From: Arsenicicoccus sp. oral taxon 190
Lineage (GTDB): Bacteria > Actinomycetota > Actinomycetes > Actinomycetales > Dermatophilaceae
Direction of reading: 5' to 3'
NCBI RefSeq assembly: GCF_001189535.1
Contig: NZ_CP012070.1
Span: forward strand, 2,108,001 to 2,172,000
DNA length: 64,000 nt
The translations under genes and the position numbers were made by a program. A model generated the notes under the pieces. The model saw only the letters and a program-made list of their open reading frames with translations, did not search any database and was not told the DNA's origin. This document shows, in pieces, positions 9,457 through 18,119 of this stretch (within the stretch, counting starts at the first letter, position 1; each line of letters opens with the position of its first letter).

Positions 9457-9507
9457 CCGTGCCCCTGCGCCGTGCCCCTGCGCCATGCCCTGCACCGTGC
9501 CCCTGCG
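9457..9507. repeat. Short tandem repeat, four 12-13 bp units
   Basis: Four consecutive units related to CCGTGCCCCTGCG start at 9457, 9470, 9483 (degenerate, 12 bp) and 9495. They lie in the noncoding gap between pnp and the DUF3072 gene. No coding role is apparent. Confidence 0.7.
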
Positions 9508-9595
9508 CTCCGGTTCCGCCCGACGCGGGTCGACGTGGCTGCGGTGGGCGGCACGGTCGGCGCTTGACCGGGGCCTGGCGGGGTATGGGGTACCC

Positions 9596-10087
9596 ATGAC
9601 GACACAGGACCCCACCCCCCAGATCCCGCCGCTCGACGAGCCTCCGCTGGAGGAGGCACCGCCCGCCGCGGAGGTGCCGACTGACGCCGAGCGCGGCCAG
9701 CGCGGCCCCGGCTCCGAGCAGACCGGGCCCGAGCAGACCGGTGTCCAGGACCCGTCCCGGCCGTCCGGGGACCCCACGGTCGCCCGCGAGGGCTTCGCGG
9801 CCCAGGGCAACCAGCAGGCTGCGGGCAACCAGCAGGCGTCCGGCGACGCCGAGATGCTGGGCGCCGGCACCGGCCCGACGGACGGCCCGGTCAAGGACCC
9901 CGAGGACTGGGTGACCGGTGACCAGCCGGCCACGGATGCCCAGAAGTTCTACCTCGACTCGTTGGCGCGGCAGGCGGGGGAGCAGATCCCGGCCGACCTG
10001 ACCAAGGCCGAGGCGTCCGAGCACATCGACCGCCTGCAGGCGGCCACCGGCCGCGACCAGCAGGGCCAGCAGGGCCAGCAGGGCTGA
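9596..10087 (+). CDS. DUF3072 domain protein
   Basis: 163 aa. The first 100 residues are Pro/Glu/Gln-rich low complexity. The C-terminal 50 residues (WVTGDQPATDAQKFYLDSLA, then LTKAEASEHIDRLQ) match the small DUF3072 domain found in actinobacteria, whose function is unknown. The tail is QQGQQGQQG. There is no signal peptide or membrane segment. Start ATG 9596: no ribosome site is visible, and TATGGG ends 6 nt upstream, so translation may be leaderless. Nothing in the context assigns a role. Confidence 0.75.
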   Translation: MTTQDPTPQIPPLDEPPLEEAPPAAEVPTDAERGQRGPGSEQTGPEQTGVQDPSRPSGDPTVAREGFAAQGNQQAAGNQQASGDAEMLGAGTGPTDGPVKDPEDWVTGDQPATDAQKFYLDSLARQAGEQIPADLTKAEASEHIDRLQAATGRDQQGQQGQQG

Positions 10088-10098
10088 CCACCGGCAGA

Positions 10099-10146
10099 CC
10101 CGGCCGGGTGGGCCAGTCCCGGCCGGGTCGACCCTCCCGGCCGGGT
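10099..10146. repeat. Three palindromic CCCGGCCGGGT units
   Basis: The 11-mer CCCGGCCGGGT occurs at 10099-10109, 10118-10128 and 10136-10146, at 18-19 bp spacing; its first 10 bases are a perfect palindrome. It lies just after the DUF3072 stop and may form alternative hairpins acting as a terminator before the YihY-family gene. Confidence 0.65.
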
Positions 10147-10254
10147 CGACCAGCCTGCGCCCGGGCATCGGGCACCACGGGCTGAGACGACCGTCGCCAC
10201 GCCAGGAGGACGCACGCGTCCCGGGGCACAATGGCCCCGAGGAAGGGAGCGCGG

Positions 10255-11259
10255 ATGTCGTTCGTGGACAGGGTGGACCGGTTCCAGCGACGCCACCGCA
10301 GCGTGGGCTTCCCGCTGGCGGTCGTCTACAAGTTCTTCGACGACCAGGGGCCCTACCTCGGTGCGCTGATCACCTACTACGGCTTCCTGTCCTCCTTCCC
10401 GCTGCTCCTGCTGCTGTCCTCGGTGCTGGGGTTCGTGCTGCAGGGTCGCCCCGAGGTGGAGCACCGGCTGCTCGAGTCGGCGCTGCGGCAGTTCCCGGTG
10501 ATCGGGACCCAGCTGAGCACCCAGGGGCTGCAAGGGGACTGGAAGGCCATCGCGATCGGCCTGCTGGTGGCCGTCTACGGTGCCCTCGGCGTCGGGCAGG
10601 CCCTCCAGAACGCCCTCAACGTCTGCTGGGCGGTCCCACGCAACCAGCGACCCAACCCGTTGGTGTCCCGTGGGCGGTCGCTGCTGCTGATCGTCACCGC
10701 CGGGTTGTTCCTGATCGTCACGACCGTCCTGTCCGGCGTCGCCAGCTCGGCCTCGGCATACGGCCTGGACCTCGGCGCCGCGGGTGCCTACCTGCTGACC
10801 GGGTTGGCCGTCGTGCTCAACGCAGGGATCTTCCTGCTGATCTTCCGCATCGCGACCGCGCACCCGATGCGCTGGCGCCGCTCCATCCCGGGCGCGCTGG
10901 CGGCGGCCGCGTGGTGGCAGGCGCTGCAGTCGGTGGGGACCGCCTACGTCTCCTTCGTCGTCAAGGGCTCCAGCGATGCGTATGGCGTCTTCGCGCTCGT
11001 CCTGGGGCTCCTCGGCTGGGGCTTCCTGGCGGCGTGCGGCGTCGTGATGTCCATCGAGCTCAACGTCGTGCTCGCCAAGCGGTTGTACCCCCGGGCGCTG
11101 CTGACCGTCTTCACCGACGACGTCGACCTCACCGACGCCGACAAGAAGTACTACGAGGGTCTGGTCAATGCCAACCGTCTCAAGGGTTTTCAGCAGGTCG
11201 ACGTGTCCTTCGAGCGCTCGCTGAAGGACCTCCAGGACGAGTACTACGGCTCGGAGTAG
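10255..11259 (+). CDS. YihY/BrkB-family integral membrane protein
   Basis: 334 aa with about six transmembrane segments, matching the YihY (formerly RNase BN) family of inner-membrane proteins, whose transported substrate is not established. Family features visible are GALITYYGFLSSFPLLLLLSS near the N-terminus, TQLSTQGLQGDWKAIAIGLL in the middle, and SFVVKGSSDAYGVFALVLGL near residue 240. The cytoplasmic C-terminus is charged. I chose ATG 10255 over the in-frame ATG 10231 because GGAAGGGAG at 10241-10249 sits 5 nt before it. It is a monocistronic gene, convergent with the downstream dehydrogenase with only 31 bp between stops. Confidence 0.88.
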   Translation: MSFVDRVDRFQRRHRSVGFPLAVVYKFFDDQGPYLGALITYYGFLSSFPLLLLLSSVLGFVLQGRPEVEHRLLESALRQFPVIGTQLSTQGLQGDWKAIAIGLLVAVYGALGVGQALQNALNVCWAVPRNQRPNPLVSRGRSLLLIVTAGLFLIVTTVLSGVASSASAYGLDLGAAGAYLLTGLAVVLNAGIFLLIFRIATAHPMRWRRSIPGALAAAAWWQALQSVGTAYVSFVVKGSSDAYGVFALVLGLLGWGFLAACGVVMSIELNVVLAKRLYPRALLTVFTDDVDLTDADKKYYEGLVNANRLKGFQQVDVSFERSLKDLQDEYYGSE

Positions 11260-11290
11260 CCGCGCGCCGAGGCGGGCAGGTCGCCCCGCG

Positions 11291-14110
11291 TCAGCGGCAG
11301 CCAGGGACGCGCTCGGCGAGCACCTCCAGGACGTGGCGGTAGGGGTGTCCGGTGGCGCGGGACATCCCGAGCTCGCACGCACGGTTGGCCGAGACGTAGG
11401 CGTCGAACGGGCGGTCCGCCAGCTCCCGCGCCTCCAGCTCCCGCGCCTCCAGCCGGGTCGCCGAGGCGGTCAGCTCGGGGTGCAGCATGCCGCGGTCCCC
11501 GGCGAAACCGCAGCAGCCCCAGTCGACCGGCACCACGACCTCCCGGGCCGCGGCCCGGGCGCAGGCCACCAGGTCGTCCACGACCCCGAGGTGGACGGTC
11601 GAGCAGGTCGGGTGCACGGCCACCGTCCCGAGGGGGTCGGGGACCTCGACGTGGGGCAGGACCTGCTGGGCGACATACGTGACCGCGTCGATGACGCGCA
11701 CCTGGCTCCAGCGCTCGGCGTGCTCGTCCGGAAGGTGGTGCGCGAGGTCGGCCAAACCGTGGGTGCATGACGCGGCGTCGCACACGACGGGCAGCCGCCC
11801 CTGCTCCGTGGCGCGCCACAGCGCCCGGAAGACCTTGCGGGACATCGCATCTGCTCCCTGCGTGAGGCCCTTGGAGACCCAGGGGGTGCCGCAGCACAGG
11901 CCCTGCAGCTCGTCGGGCACGACCGCTTCCAGCCCGGCGCGGCGGGTCAGGGAGAAGAACGCGTCGACCACCCCCGCGCCGGTCGAGTCCGCGGAGGGGG
12001 CGAAGAGCGAGCCGAGGCAGGAGGAGAAGTAGACGAACGCCGCGCCCGTCGGGTGCTGGGGGGCTGGGCGGCGCGGTCCGCGACCCGGCAGGTCGTCGCC
12101 GACCAGCGGCACCACGTCCGGCGAGATCACCCGCCGCAGAGCGCTGGTTGCGCCGGTCTTGAGCGGCCCGGGCACCGTGTCGGCGACCGCCAAGGCCGTG
12201 CGCAGCATCGTCATGGTGGTGCCCCAGCCCTCGGCCAGCCGTATGCCGGCCCGCTGGGCCCTCGCCGAGTGACGGTCGGCGCGGAAGGACTTCATGAACA
12301 GGCCGGTGTCGATGCCGACCGGGCACGCCTTGACGCACAGCGAGTCCACCGCGCAGGTGTCCACGGCCTCGTAGTCGTAGGCCGCGCGGAGCTCCGCGGC
12401 CTGGTCCTCGGGGAGCCGGCCGAGGTCGCGCAGGAGCGTGATGCGGCGCCGCGGCGTGGTGGTGAGATCCCGTGAGGGGCAGACGGGCTCGCAGTAGCCG
12501 CACTCCACGCAGCGGTCCACCGCCGGGTCGACGGCGGGCATCGTCTTGAGGTGCCGCAGGTGAGCGCCGGGGTCGTCGTCGAGCAGGGTGCCGGGGTTGA
12601 GCACCCCGGACGGGTCGGCGAGGCGCTTGACCTCCTGCATCACGGCGTAGAGCTCGTCCCCGAACTGCCGGCGCACGTAGGGCGCCATGATCCGCCCGGT
12701 GCCGTGCTCGGCCTTGAGGGTGCCCTCGTGCCCGAGCACCAGGGACACCATCTCCTCGGTGAACGCCTCGTAGGTCTCGAGCGCGGCCGGGTCGTCCAGG
12801 CGCGGGTTGATCATGAAGTGCAGGTTGCCGTCCTTGGCGTGACCGAAGGTGACGGCGTCGTCGTAGCCGTGGCGCCGGAAGGACTCCGTCAGGTCCGCGA
12901 CCGTGGCGCTGAGCGAGGCCAGCGGGACGGCGATGTCCTCGAGCAGGTTGGTCGTGCCCTGCGGCCGGGCCCCGGCCACCGAGGTGTAGAGCCCCCTGCG
13001 CAGGTGCCACAGGTCCGCCCGCTCGCGCGCGTCGCGGGTGAAGGTCGCGCGATGGGGGAGGCCGAGGGAGGCGACGACGTCGTCGAGCACGCCGATGCGG
13101 CGGTCGAGCTCCGCGCTGTCGTCGGTGGTCGCCTCGACGAGCAGGGCCGCGTGCCGGTCGACGTCGAGGCCGGCCAGCTCGGGGCTCGCCTCGCGGTAGC
13201 GCTGCACGACGCGCAGCGACGCGGCGTCGAGCAGCTCGAGGGCCTTGGCGCCGGCCCCGACGAGATCACCGAGGGCGTCGGTGGCCTGGCCGATCTCGTC
13301 GACCACGAGCAGGGCGGTGGCGGCATAGGGGCTGATGGGCACGGTGCGGAAGGTGACCTCGGCCACCCAGCCCAGGGTCCCCTCGGACCCGACGACCAGG
13401 TGCTCGAGGATGCGCACCGGCTCGTCGAAGTCGACGAACGCGTTGACGCCGTAGCCCATGGTGTTCTTCATCGAGTACTGGTGCGCGATGCGCGCCGTCG
13501 AGTCCGGGTCGGCGCGCACCCGGTCGCGCAGCCCGGCGAGCCCCTCCCACAGCTCCGGCTCGGCGCGGCGGAGGAGCTCGTCGGCGTCCGGGAGGCTGGT
13601 GTCGACGACGGTGCCGCTCGGCAGGACCAGGACCAGGGAGTCGAGGGTGCGATAGGTGTTGAGCTCGGTGCCGCACTGCATGCCCGAGGAGTTGTTGGCC
13701 ACGACCCCGCCCACGGTGCAGGCGATCTCGCTGGCCGGGTCCGGCCCCAGACGTCGCCGGTAGCGGGCCAGGTGGGCGTTGACCGAGCGCAGCGTGGCGC
13801 CCGGCTGGCAGCGCACCCGCTCGCCCCCGTCGAGCACCTCCACGCCGCGGAAGTGGGTGCGCGTGTCGAGCAGGATGCCGTCGGACAGCGCCTGCCCCGA
13901 CAGGCTGGTGCCCCCCGAGCGGAAGGTCACGGGCAGGCCGTCCGCGTGGGCGGCGCGCACGGTGCGGACCACGTCGTCGACGGTCCGCGCGGTCACGACC
14001 GCCTGGGGGGTGAGGAGGTAGTGGGACGCGTCGTGGGCCATGGAGACCCGGTCCACCAGCCGACGGGAGGTGATGGCGGCCAGCGAGGGGTCCAGGGTGG
14101 TGACGGTCAT
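11291..14110 (-). CDS. FAD-binding and Fe-S D-2-hydroxyacid dehydrogenase (Dld/GlcD-GlcF fusion type)
   Basis: 939-aa oxidoreductase. The N-terminal vanillyl-alcohol-oxidase-type FAD domain includes FRSGGTSLSGQAL (near residue 65) and VGGVVANNSSGMQCG (near 135). The FAD-oxidase C-terminal domain follows, with VTFGHAKDGNLHFMINP near residue 420. A ferredoxin-like module has CVECGYCEPVCP (near 530) and a second cluster CVKACPVG. Two CCG-type cysteine-rich segments are at the end (LCCGTPWVSKGL; WGCCGFAGDRG). Such fusions oxidise D-lactate, glycolate or related 2-hydroxyacids into the quinone pool; the exact substrate is unknown. A good ribosome site (GGAGGAG) precedes ATG 14110. It resembles the second enzyme at 58510. 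Confidence 0.85.
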   Translation of the reverse strand: MTVTTLDPSLAAITSRRLVDRVSMAHDASHYLLTPQAVVTARTVDDVVRTVRAAHADGLPVTFRSGGTSLSGQALSDGILLDTRTHFRGVEVLDGGERVRCQPGATLRSVNAHLARYRRRLGPDPASEIACTVGGVVANNSSGMQCGTELNTYRTLDSLVLVLPSGTVVDTSLPDADELLRRAEPELWEGLAGLRDRVRADPDSTARIAHQYSMKNTMGYGVNAFVDFDEPVRILEHLVVGSEGTLGWVAEVTFRTVPISPYAATALLVVDEIGQATDALGDLVGAGAKALELLDAASLRVVQRYREASPELAGLDVDRHAALLVEATTDDSAELDRRIGVLDDVVASLGLPHRATFTRDARERADLWHLRRGLYTSVAGARPQGTTNLLEDIAVPLASLSATVADLTESFRRHGYDDAVTFGHAKDGNLHFMINPRLDDPAALETYEAFTEEMVSLVLGHEGTLKAEHGTGRIMAPYVRRQFGDELYAVMQEVKRLADPSGVLNPGTLLDDDPGAHLRHLKTMPAVDPAVDRCVECGYCEPVCPSRDLTTTPRRRITLLRDLGRLPEDQAAELRAAYDYEAVDTCAVDSLCVKACPVGIDTGLFMKSFRADRHSARAQRAGIRLAEGWGTTMTMLRTALAVADTVPGPLKTGATSALRRVISPDVVPLVGDDLPGRGPRRPAPQHPTGAAFVYFSSCLGSLFAPSADSTGAGVVDAFFSLTRRAGLEAVVPDELQGLCCGTPWVSKGLTQGADAMSRKVFRALWRATEQGRLPVVCDAASCTHGLADLAHHLPDEHAERWSQVRVIDAVTYVAQQVLPHVEVPDPLGTVAVHPTCSTVHLGVVDDLVACARAAAREVVVPVDWGCCGFAGDRGMLHPELTASATRLEARELEARELADRPFDAYVSANRACELGMSRATGHPYRHVLEVLAERVPGCR

Positions 14111-14199
14111 CGACGAGCTCCTCCACGAGATGGTCTGGCCACTGTATGCCGAACGCCCGCCGCACCGCCCGACGGCTGCCTCGCGCGGCGACGCGGCCC

Positions 14200-14205
14200 T
14201 AGGGT
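14200..14205 (+). promoter_or_regulatory. -10 element of dapB, leaderless geometry
   Basis: TAGGGT ends 6 nt before the dapB GTG at 14212, and there is no Shine-Dalgarno. This spacing makes the first nucleotide of the start codon the expected transcription start. Confidence 0.55.
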
Positions 14206-14211
14206 GGACCC

Positions 14212-14961
14212 GTGAGCGACAACATCAAGGTCTCTGTCATCGGCGCCTCCGGGCGCATGGGCTCCACCGTCTGCGACGCGGTCGACGCGGCCGAGGGCCT
14301 CGAGCTTGTCGGGCGCTTCGACGTGGGGGACGAGCTGGGCGACCTGGCCGGCGCGGACGTGGTCGTGGAGTTCTCCGTGCCGGGCGCCTCGCCGACCAAC
14401 GTCGCCCACTGCGTCGCGCAGGGGGTGCACGTCGTCGTCGGGACCACGGGCTGGAGCGAGTCGCGGCTGGAGACGCTGCGCGACCAGGTGGCGGCGGCGC
14501 CCGAGGGGACCGGTGTGCTCATCGCCCCCAACTTCGCCATCGGCGCGATCCTCATGATGGCCTTCGCCGAGCGGGCCGCCCGCTTCTACGAGTCGGTCGA
14601 GGTGATCGAGCTGCACCACCCCCGCAAGGTGGACGCCCCCTCCGGGACGGCCGCCCGCACCGCCGACCTGATCGGGGCGGCGCGCGCTGAGGCCGGGCTG
14701 GGCGACGTGCCGGACGCGACGGAGCAGGACCCGGACGGCGCGCGCGGCGCCCGGGTGCACGGTGTGCCGGTCCACTCGGTCCGGCTGCGTGGGCTGGTCG
14801 CGCACCAGGAGGTGCTCTTCGGGGCGGAGGGCGAGCAGCTGACGATCCGGCACGACTCCTTCGACCGGATCTCGTTCATGCCCGGGGTGGTCGAGGGGGT
14901 GCGCCGGGTGGTCGAGCACCCCGGCGTGACCGTGGGCCTCGAGCACTACCTGGGCCTCTGA
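14212..14961 (+). CDS. dapB: 4-hydroxy-tetrahydrodipicolinate reductase
   Basis: NAD(P)H-dependent reductase of the lysine/diaminopimelate pathway, feeding peptidoglycan and lysine synthesis. 249 aa, the normal length. The nucleotide-binding motif VIGASGRMGS is at residues 8-17. VEFSVPGA and the VVGTTGW loop follow. The catalytic signature ELHHPRKVDAPSGTA near residue 132 carries the key His and Lys. GTG 14212 is the start because the Rossmann strand begins at once and a -10 hexamer is 6 nt upstream. The C-terminal VGLEHYLGL is typical. It is alone on the plus strand and faces lutC across repeated hairpin units. Confidence 0.96.
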   Translation: MSDNIKVSVIGASGRMGSTVCDAVDAAEGLELVGRFDVGDELGDLAGADVVVEFSVPGASPTNVAHCVAQGVHVVVGTTGWSESRLETLRDQVAAAPEGTGVLIAPNFAIGAILMMAFAERAARFYESVEVIELHHPRKVDAPSGTAARTADLIGAARAEAGLGDVPDATEQDPDGARGARVHGVPVHSVRLRGLVAHQEVLFGAEGEQLTIRHDSFDRISFMPGVVEGVRRVVEHPGVTVGLEHYLGL

Positions 14962-14974
14962 GCCCCTCCCGTCC

Positions 14975-15054
14975 AAGGCCGGTCGATCCGCCTACCGGCG
15001 GCGGCTCGATCAGCCTGGGGTGCTAAGGCCGGTCGATCCGCCTACCGGCGGCGG
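14975..15054. repeat. Two exact 30-bp repeats with internal hairpin
   Basis: The same 30 bases occur at 14975-15004 and 15025-15054. Each holds an inverted repeat GCCGGT-N10-ACCGGC. Part of the spacer (CAGCCTGG with flanking GATC) together with GGCCGGTCGATCC recurs in opposite orientation at 61371-61402, so this is a dispersed intergenic element. It lies between the convergent dapB and lutC genes and may serve as a bidirectional terminator. Confidence 0.85.
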
Positions 15055-15055
15055 G

Positions 15056-15700
15056 TCAGTGGGTGAGGATGACGTGGAGGGTCCGGGGGCCGTGGACGCC
15101 CTCCACGCGGGACAGCTCGATATCGCTGGTGGCACTCGGCCCGCTGATCCAGGTGAGCGGGCGACCTGTGCGGGCCACACCGGTGAGCCGGGCCACCGCC
15201 TCGGGGACGTCCGACACGACCTGGTCGGCCCGCACGACGCACACGTGCACGTCAGGCACCAGCGAGAGGGCGCGACGACCCTGGTCGGGGCCGTGGTCCA
15301 GCACGATCGTGCCCGTCTCGGCCACCCCCACGGACGCCCCCGTGACCACGGCGTCGACCGCGTTGAGCTGGGCGGCCGTGAGGTCCGCGTCCTCGAGGAG
15401 CGACAGCCCGGCGGCCGCGATGGTGGCGCGCCACCCCTCGTCGAGCCCGTCGGGGAGCACGACCGTGTCGACACCGTGGCTCTGCAGGGCCGCCGTCACG
15501 CGGGCCCCGACGTCGTCCGGGGCGCACCGCTCCACCACGGCCCGGTAGTCCTCGACCCGCTCGACGAACCGACCAAGCAGGTCGTCCACCGGCGTGGGGC
15601 GGGCGTACTCCCAGGCGACGGGGACGTCCGCCTCGGGCGTGGAGCGCGGCACGTCCGCCAGCGCGGCCCGGACCCGTCCGAGGATCTGCTCCCGGCTCAT
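15056..15700 (-). CDS. lutC: Lactate utilization protein C
   Basis: 214 aa, LutC/YkgG family subunit of the LutABC complex that oxidises L-lactate to pyruvate. Starts MSREQILGRVRAAL. The family core is TGASVGVAETGTIVLDHGP near residue 130, then CVVRADQVVSDVPEAVARL, and the terminal ISGPSATSDIELSRVEGVHG near residue 185, followed by the usual HVILTH-like end. ATG 15700 overlaps the lutB stop by 4 bases (ATGA), indicating translational coupling. It is last in the minus-strand lctP-lutA-lutB-lutC operon, and the repeated hairpins at 14975-15054 follow. Confidence 0.93.
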   Translation of the reverse strand: MSREQILGRVRAALADVPRSTPEADVPVAWEYARPTPVDDLLGRFVERVEDYRAVVERCAPDDVGARVTAALQSHGVDTVVLPDGLDEGWRATIAAAGLSLLEDADLTAAQLNAVDAVVTGASVGVAETGTIVLDHGPDQGRRALSLVPDVHVCVVRADQVVSDVPEAVARLTGVARTGRPLTWISGPSATSDIELSRVEGVHGPRTLHVILTH

Positions 15701-17346
15701 CGCTGCTCTGCCTCGGGCTGCTCGGTGCTGCCGTGCGCGCGCTGGTCGGACGCCCGGTGCGCCTCGGTGGACGCGTCGTGCCGAGGACCGGCAGGCCCGC
15801 CATGCCCCGGCGTGCCGGGTCGATCTGCGCGCTCGCGGGCCCACCAGTCGCGGAAGGACTCCGTGGGCAGCATCTGCACGTCGCGCGCGTTCGTCCACTT
15901 CGACGCCGGCCACGGCAGCGTCCCGAAGTGGTCGAACCGCGACCCCAGCAGGCGCCCCGCCAGGCCGGAGCCCTTCATGGCGGCACCCCAGCGCCGGTGA
16001 TCGGCCATCATCCACGAGGTGGCGCGCATCACCCCCGCCTCGGAGTGCGGCATCCGGTCGGCCTTCTTGGCCTCGACGACCTTGCCGCGCATGTGGACGA
16101 GCATCCTGGGGATGTCGATGCGCACCGGGCACACGTCGAAGCACGCCCCGCACAGGGAGGAGGCGTAGGGGAGCGAGCGGTCGACCGCGGAGGCGGTGCC
16201 GCGCAGCTGCGGCGTGAGCACGGCACCGATCGGCCCGGGGTAGACCGAGCCGTAGGCGTGGCCCCCGACCTTCTCGTAGACCGGGCACACGTTGAGGCAC
16301 GCAGAGCACCGGATGCAGCGCAGCGCGGTGCGGCCGAAGTCGTCGGCGAGCACCTTGGTGCGGCCGTTGTCGAGCAGGACCACGTGCATCTGCTGCGGCC
16401 CGTCACCCGGCGTCGGACCCGTCCACAACGAGGTGTACGGGTTCATCCGCTCGGCGGTGGAGGACCGGGGGAGCAGCTGCAGGAAGACCTCGAGGTCGGC
16501 AAAGGTCGGCACGACCTTCTCGATCCCGACCACCGAGATCAGCGTCTCGGGAAGGGTCAGGCACATGCGACCGTTGCCCTCGGACTCGACGACGCACAGC
16601 GTGCCGGTCTCGGCCACCGCGAAGTTCGCCCCCGAGATCGCCACCGAGGCGCGCAGGAACTTCTCGCGCAGGTGCAGGCGGGCGGCCCCTGCGAGGTGCG
16701 CGGGCTCGGCGTCCAGGTCGTCCGGCGCGGGGCGGCCGTAGTCGCCCATCTCGTCGAGGAAGATCTCGCGGACCTCGGCGCGGTTGCGGTGGATCGCCGG
16801 GACCAGGAAGTGCGAGGGGCGGTCGTGGCCCAGCTGCACGATGAGCTCGGCCAGGTCGGTCTCCCACGCGGCGATGCCCGCGGCCTCGAGGGCCTCGTTC
16901 ATCTCGATCTCCTGGGTGGCCATCGACTTGACCTTGACCACCTCCGGGGGGACCTCGCGCCCCGTGGGATCCACCTGGCGCGGCTGGTCGCGCAGCGCGT
17001 CCCGCACCAGGCCCACGATGATCCGGTTGGCCTCCTCGGCGTCGCTCGCCCAGTGGACGGTCGTGCCGGCCCGGGTGAGGGACTCCTCGAGCTGCAGCAG
17101 GTAGTGGTCGAGGTGCCGCAGGGTGCGGTCCTTGATCTCCTCGCCGGCCACCCGCATCTGCTCCCAGTCGGGCCGCTCGGCCACCACGCGGGCGCGCTTG
17201 TCGCGGATGGTGGTCATGGCGTGGTGGAGGTTCTTGCGCTGCACGGGGTTCGCCAGCTCACGGCGCGCGGCGGCCGGGAAGGGCGGCGAGTCGGCGAGCT
17301 CCCCCGAGGGCGGCGCGGGGGTGAGGCGGTGGGCGGGCTGGGTCAT
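15697..17346 (-). CDS. lutB: Lactate utilization iron-sulfur protein LutB
   Basis: 549 aa, Fe-S electron-transfer subunit of LutABC. The N-terminal LutB domain has NFAVAETGTLCVVESEGNGR near residue 240. Ferredoxin-like cluster motifs CIRCSACLNVCP (near 345) and CGACFDVCPVRIDIP (near 400) supply ligands for two [4Fe-4S] clusters. The family length is about 480, and the extra residues sit at the N-terminus (Pro/Ala-rich first 30) and in a charged C-terminal tail of about 50 residues after WWARE. ATG 17346 overlaps the lutA stop by 4 bases. Regulation is expected through the LldR-like operator ahead of lctP. Confidence 0.94.
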   Translation of the reverse strand: MTQPAHRLTPAPPSGELADSPPFPAAARRELANPVQRKNLHHAMTTIRDKRARVVAERPDWEQMRVAGEEIKDRTLRHLDHYLLQLEESLTRAGTTVHWASDAEEANRIIVGLVRDALRDQPRQVDPTGREVPPEVVKVKSMATQEIEMNEALEAAGIAAWETDLAELIVQLGHDRPSHFLVPAIHRNRAEVREIFLDEMGDYGRPAPDDLDAEPAHLAGAARLHLREKFLRASVAISGANFAVAETGTLCVVESEGNGRMCLTLPETLISVVGIEKVVPTFADLEVFLQLLPRSSTAERMNPYTSLWTGPTPGDGPQQMHVVLLDNGRTKVLADDFGRTALRCIRCSACLNVCPVYEKVGGHAYGSVYPGPIGAVLTPQLRGTASAVDRSLPYASSLCGACFDVCPVRIDIPRMLVHMRGKVVEAKKADRMPHSEAGVMRATSWMMADHRRWGAAMKGSGLAGRLLGSRFDHFGTLPWPASKWTNARDVQMLPTESFRDWWARERADRPGTPGHGGPAGPRHDASTEAHRASDQRAHGSTEQPEAEQR

Positions 17347-18119
17347 ACGGGCTCCTCCAAGGTCTCCTCGGTGCTGGCGAGCACCTCGGCCAGATGGATG
17401 GTGCGGATGCCGGTGCGCTGGCGGGCGAGCACGCCGCCGATGCTCATCAGGCAGCTGTTGTCTCCGGCCACGACGTACTCCGCGCCGGTGTCGGCGATGT
17501 GGCGGGCCTTGTCGGCGGTCATGGCGACCGAGACGTCGGAGTTCTTGAGCGCGAAGGTCCCGCCGAAGCCGCAGCAGCGGTCCGCGTCCGGCAGCTCGAC
17601 CAGGTCGATGCCGCGGACCGCGCGCAGCAGCTGGTAGGGGCGGTCCCCGACCTTGGTGATGCGCAGCGAGTGGCAGGTCGGGTGGTAGGTCACCCGGTGC
17701 GGGAAGTAGGCCCCCACGTCGGTGACCCCGAGGACGTCCACGAGCAGCTCGGGCAGGTCGTAGGTCTTGGCCACGACGTCGGCGACCCGCCGCTGGAGCT
17801 CGGTGCTGCCCGACCGCTCCGCCAGCATCGGGTGCTGCTCGCGGACGGACCCGATGCAGGACCCCGACGGTCCCACCACGTAGTCGAAGCGCTCGAACGC
17901 GGCGAGGTAGGTCCGGACCGTCGGCAGGGCCTCGTCGAGGTAGCCCGTGTTGGTGAACATCTGCCCGCAGCAGGTCTGCTCGGGCGGGAACGCGACCTCA
18001 CAGCCCAACCGCTCCAGGAGCCGCACGACGGCCTGGGGGGTGCCGGGATACATGGTGTCGTTGACGCAGGTGGCGAACAACGCGACGGTCTTGCCCTCAC
18101 CGGGGCGCTCGGGGCTCAT
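17343..18119 (-). CDS. lutA: Lactate utilization protein LutA
   Basis: 258-aa cysteine-rich subunit of the LutABC L-lactate oxidation complex. It carries two CCG-type motifs: FPPEQTCCGQMFTNTGY near residue 48 and ADRCCGFGGTFALKN near residue 180, plus the conserved GSCIGSVRE and YHPTCHSLR segments. The length matches the family (about 240). ATG 18119 overlaps the lctP stop by 4 bases and the stop overlaps lutB, so permease and enzyme are one tightly coupled operon. Cytoplasmic, acting together with LutB and LutC. Confidence 0.95.
   Translation of the reverse strand: MSPERPGEGKTVALFATCVNDTMYPGTPQAVVRLLERLGCEVAFPPEQTCCGQMFTNTGYLDEALPTVRTYLAAFERFDYVVGPSGSCIGSVREQHPMLAERSGSTELQRRVADVVAKTYDLPELLVDVLGVTDVGAYFPHRVTYHPTCHSLRITKVGDRPYQLLRAVRGIDLVELPDADRCCGFGGTFALKNSDVSVAMTADKARHIADTGAEYVVAGDNSCLMSIGGVLARQRTGIRTIHLAEVLASTEETLEEPV

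Noticed and set aside
10231..10254. Earlier ATG for the YihY-family gene
   Set aside because: The ATG at 10255 has a strong ribosome site 5 nt upstream that lies inside the proposed extension.
12551..14215. 554-codon plus-strand frame opposite the FAD/Fe-S dehydrogenase
   Set aside because: Shadow frame; the minus strand has complete family motifs over the same interval.
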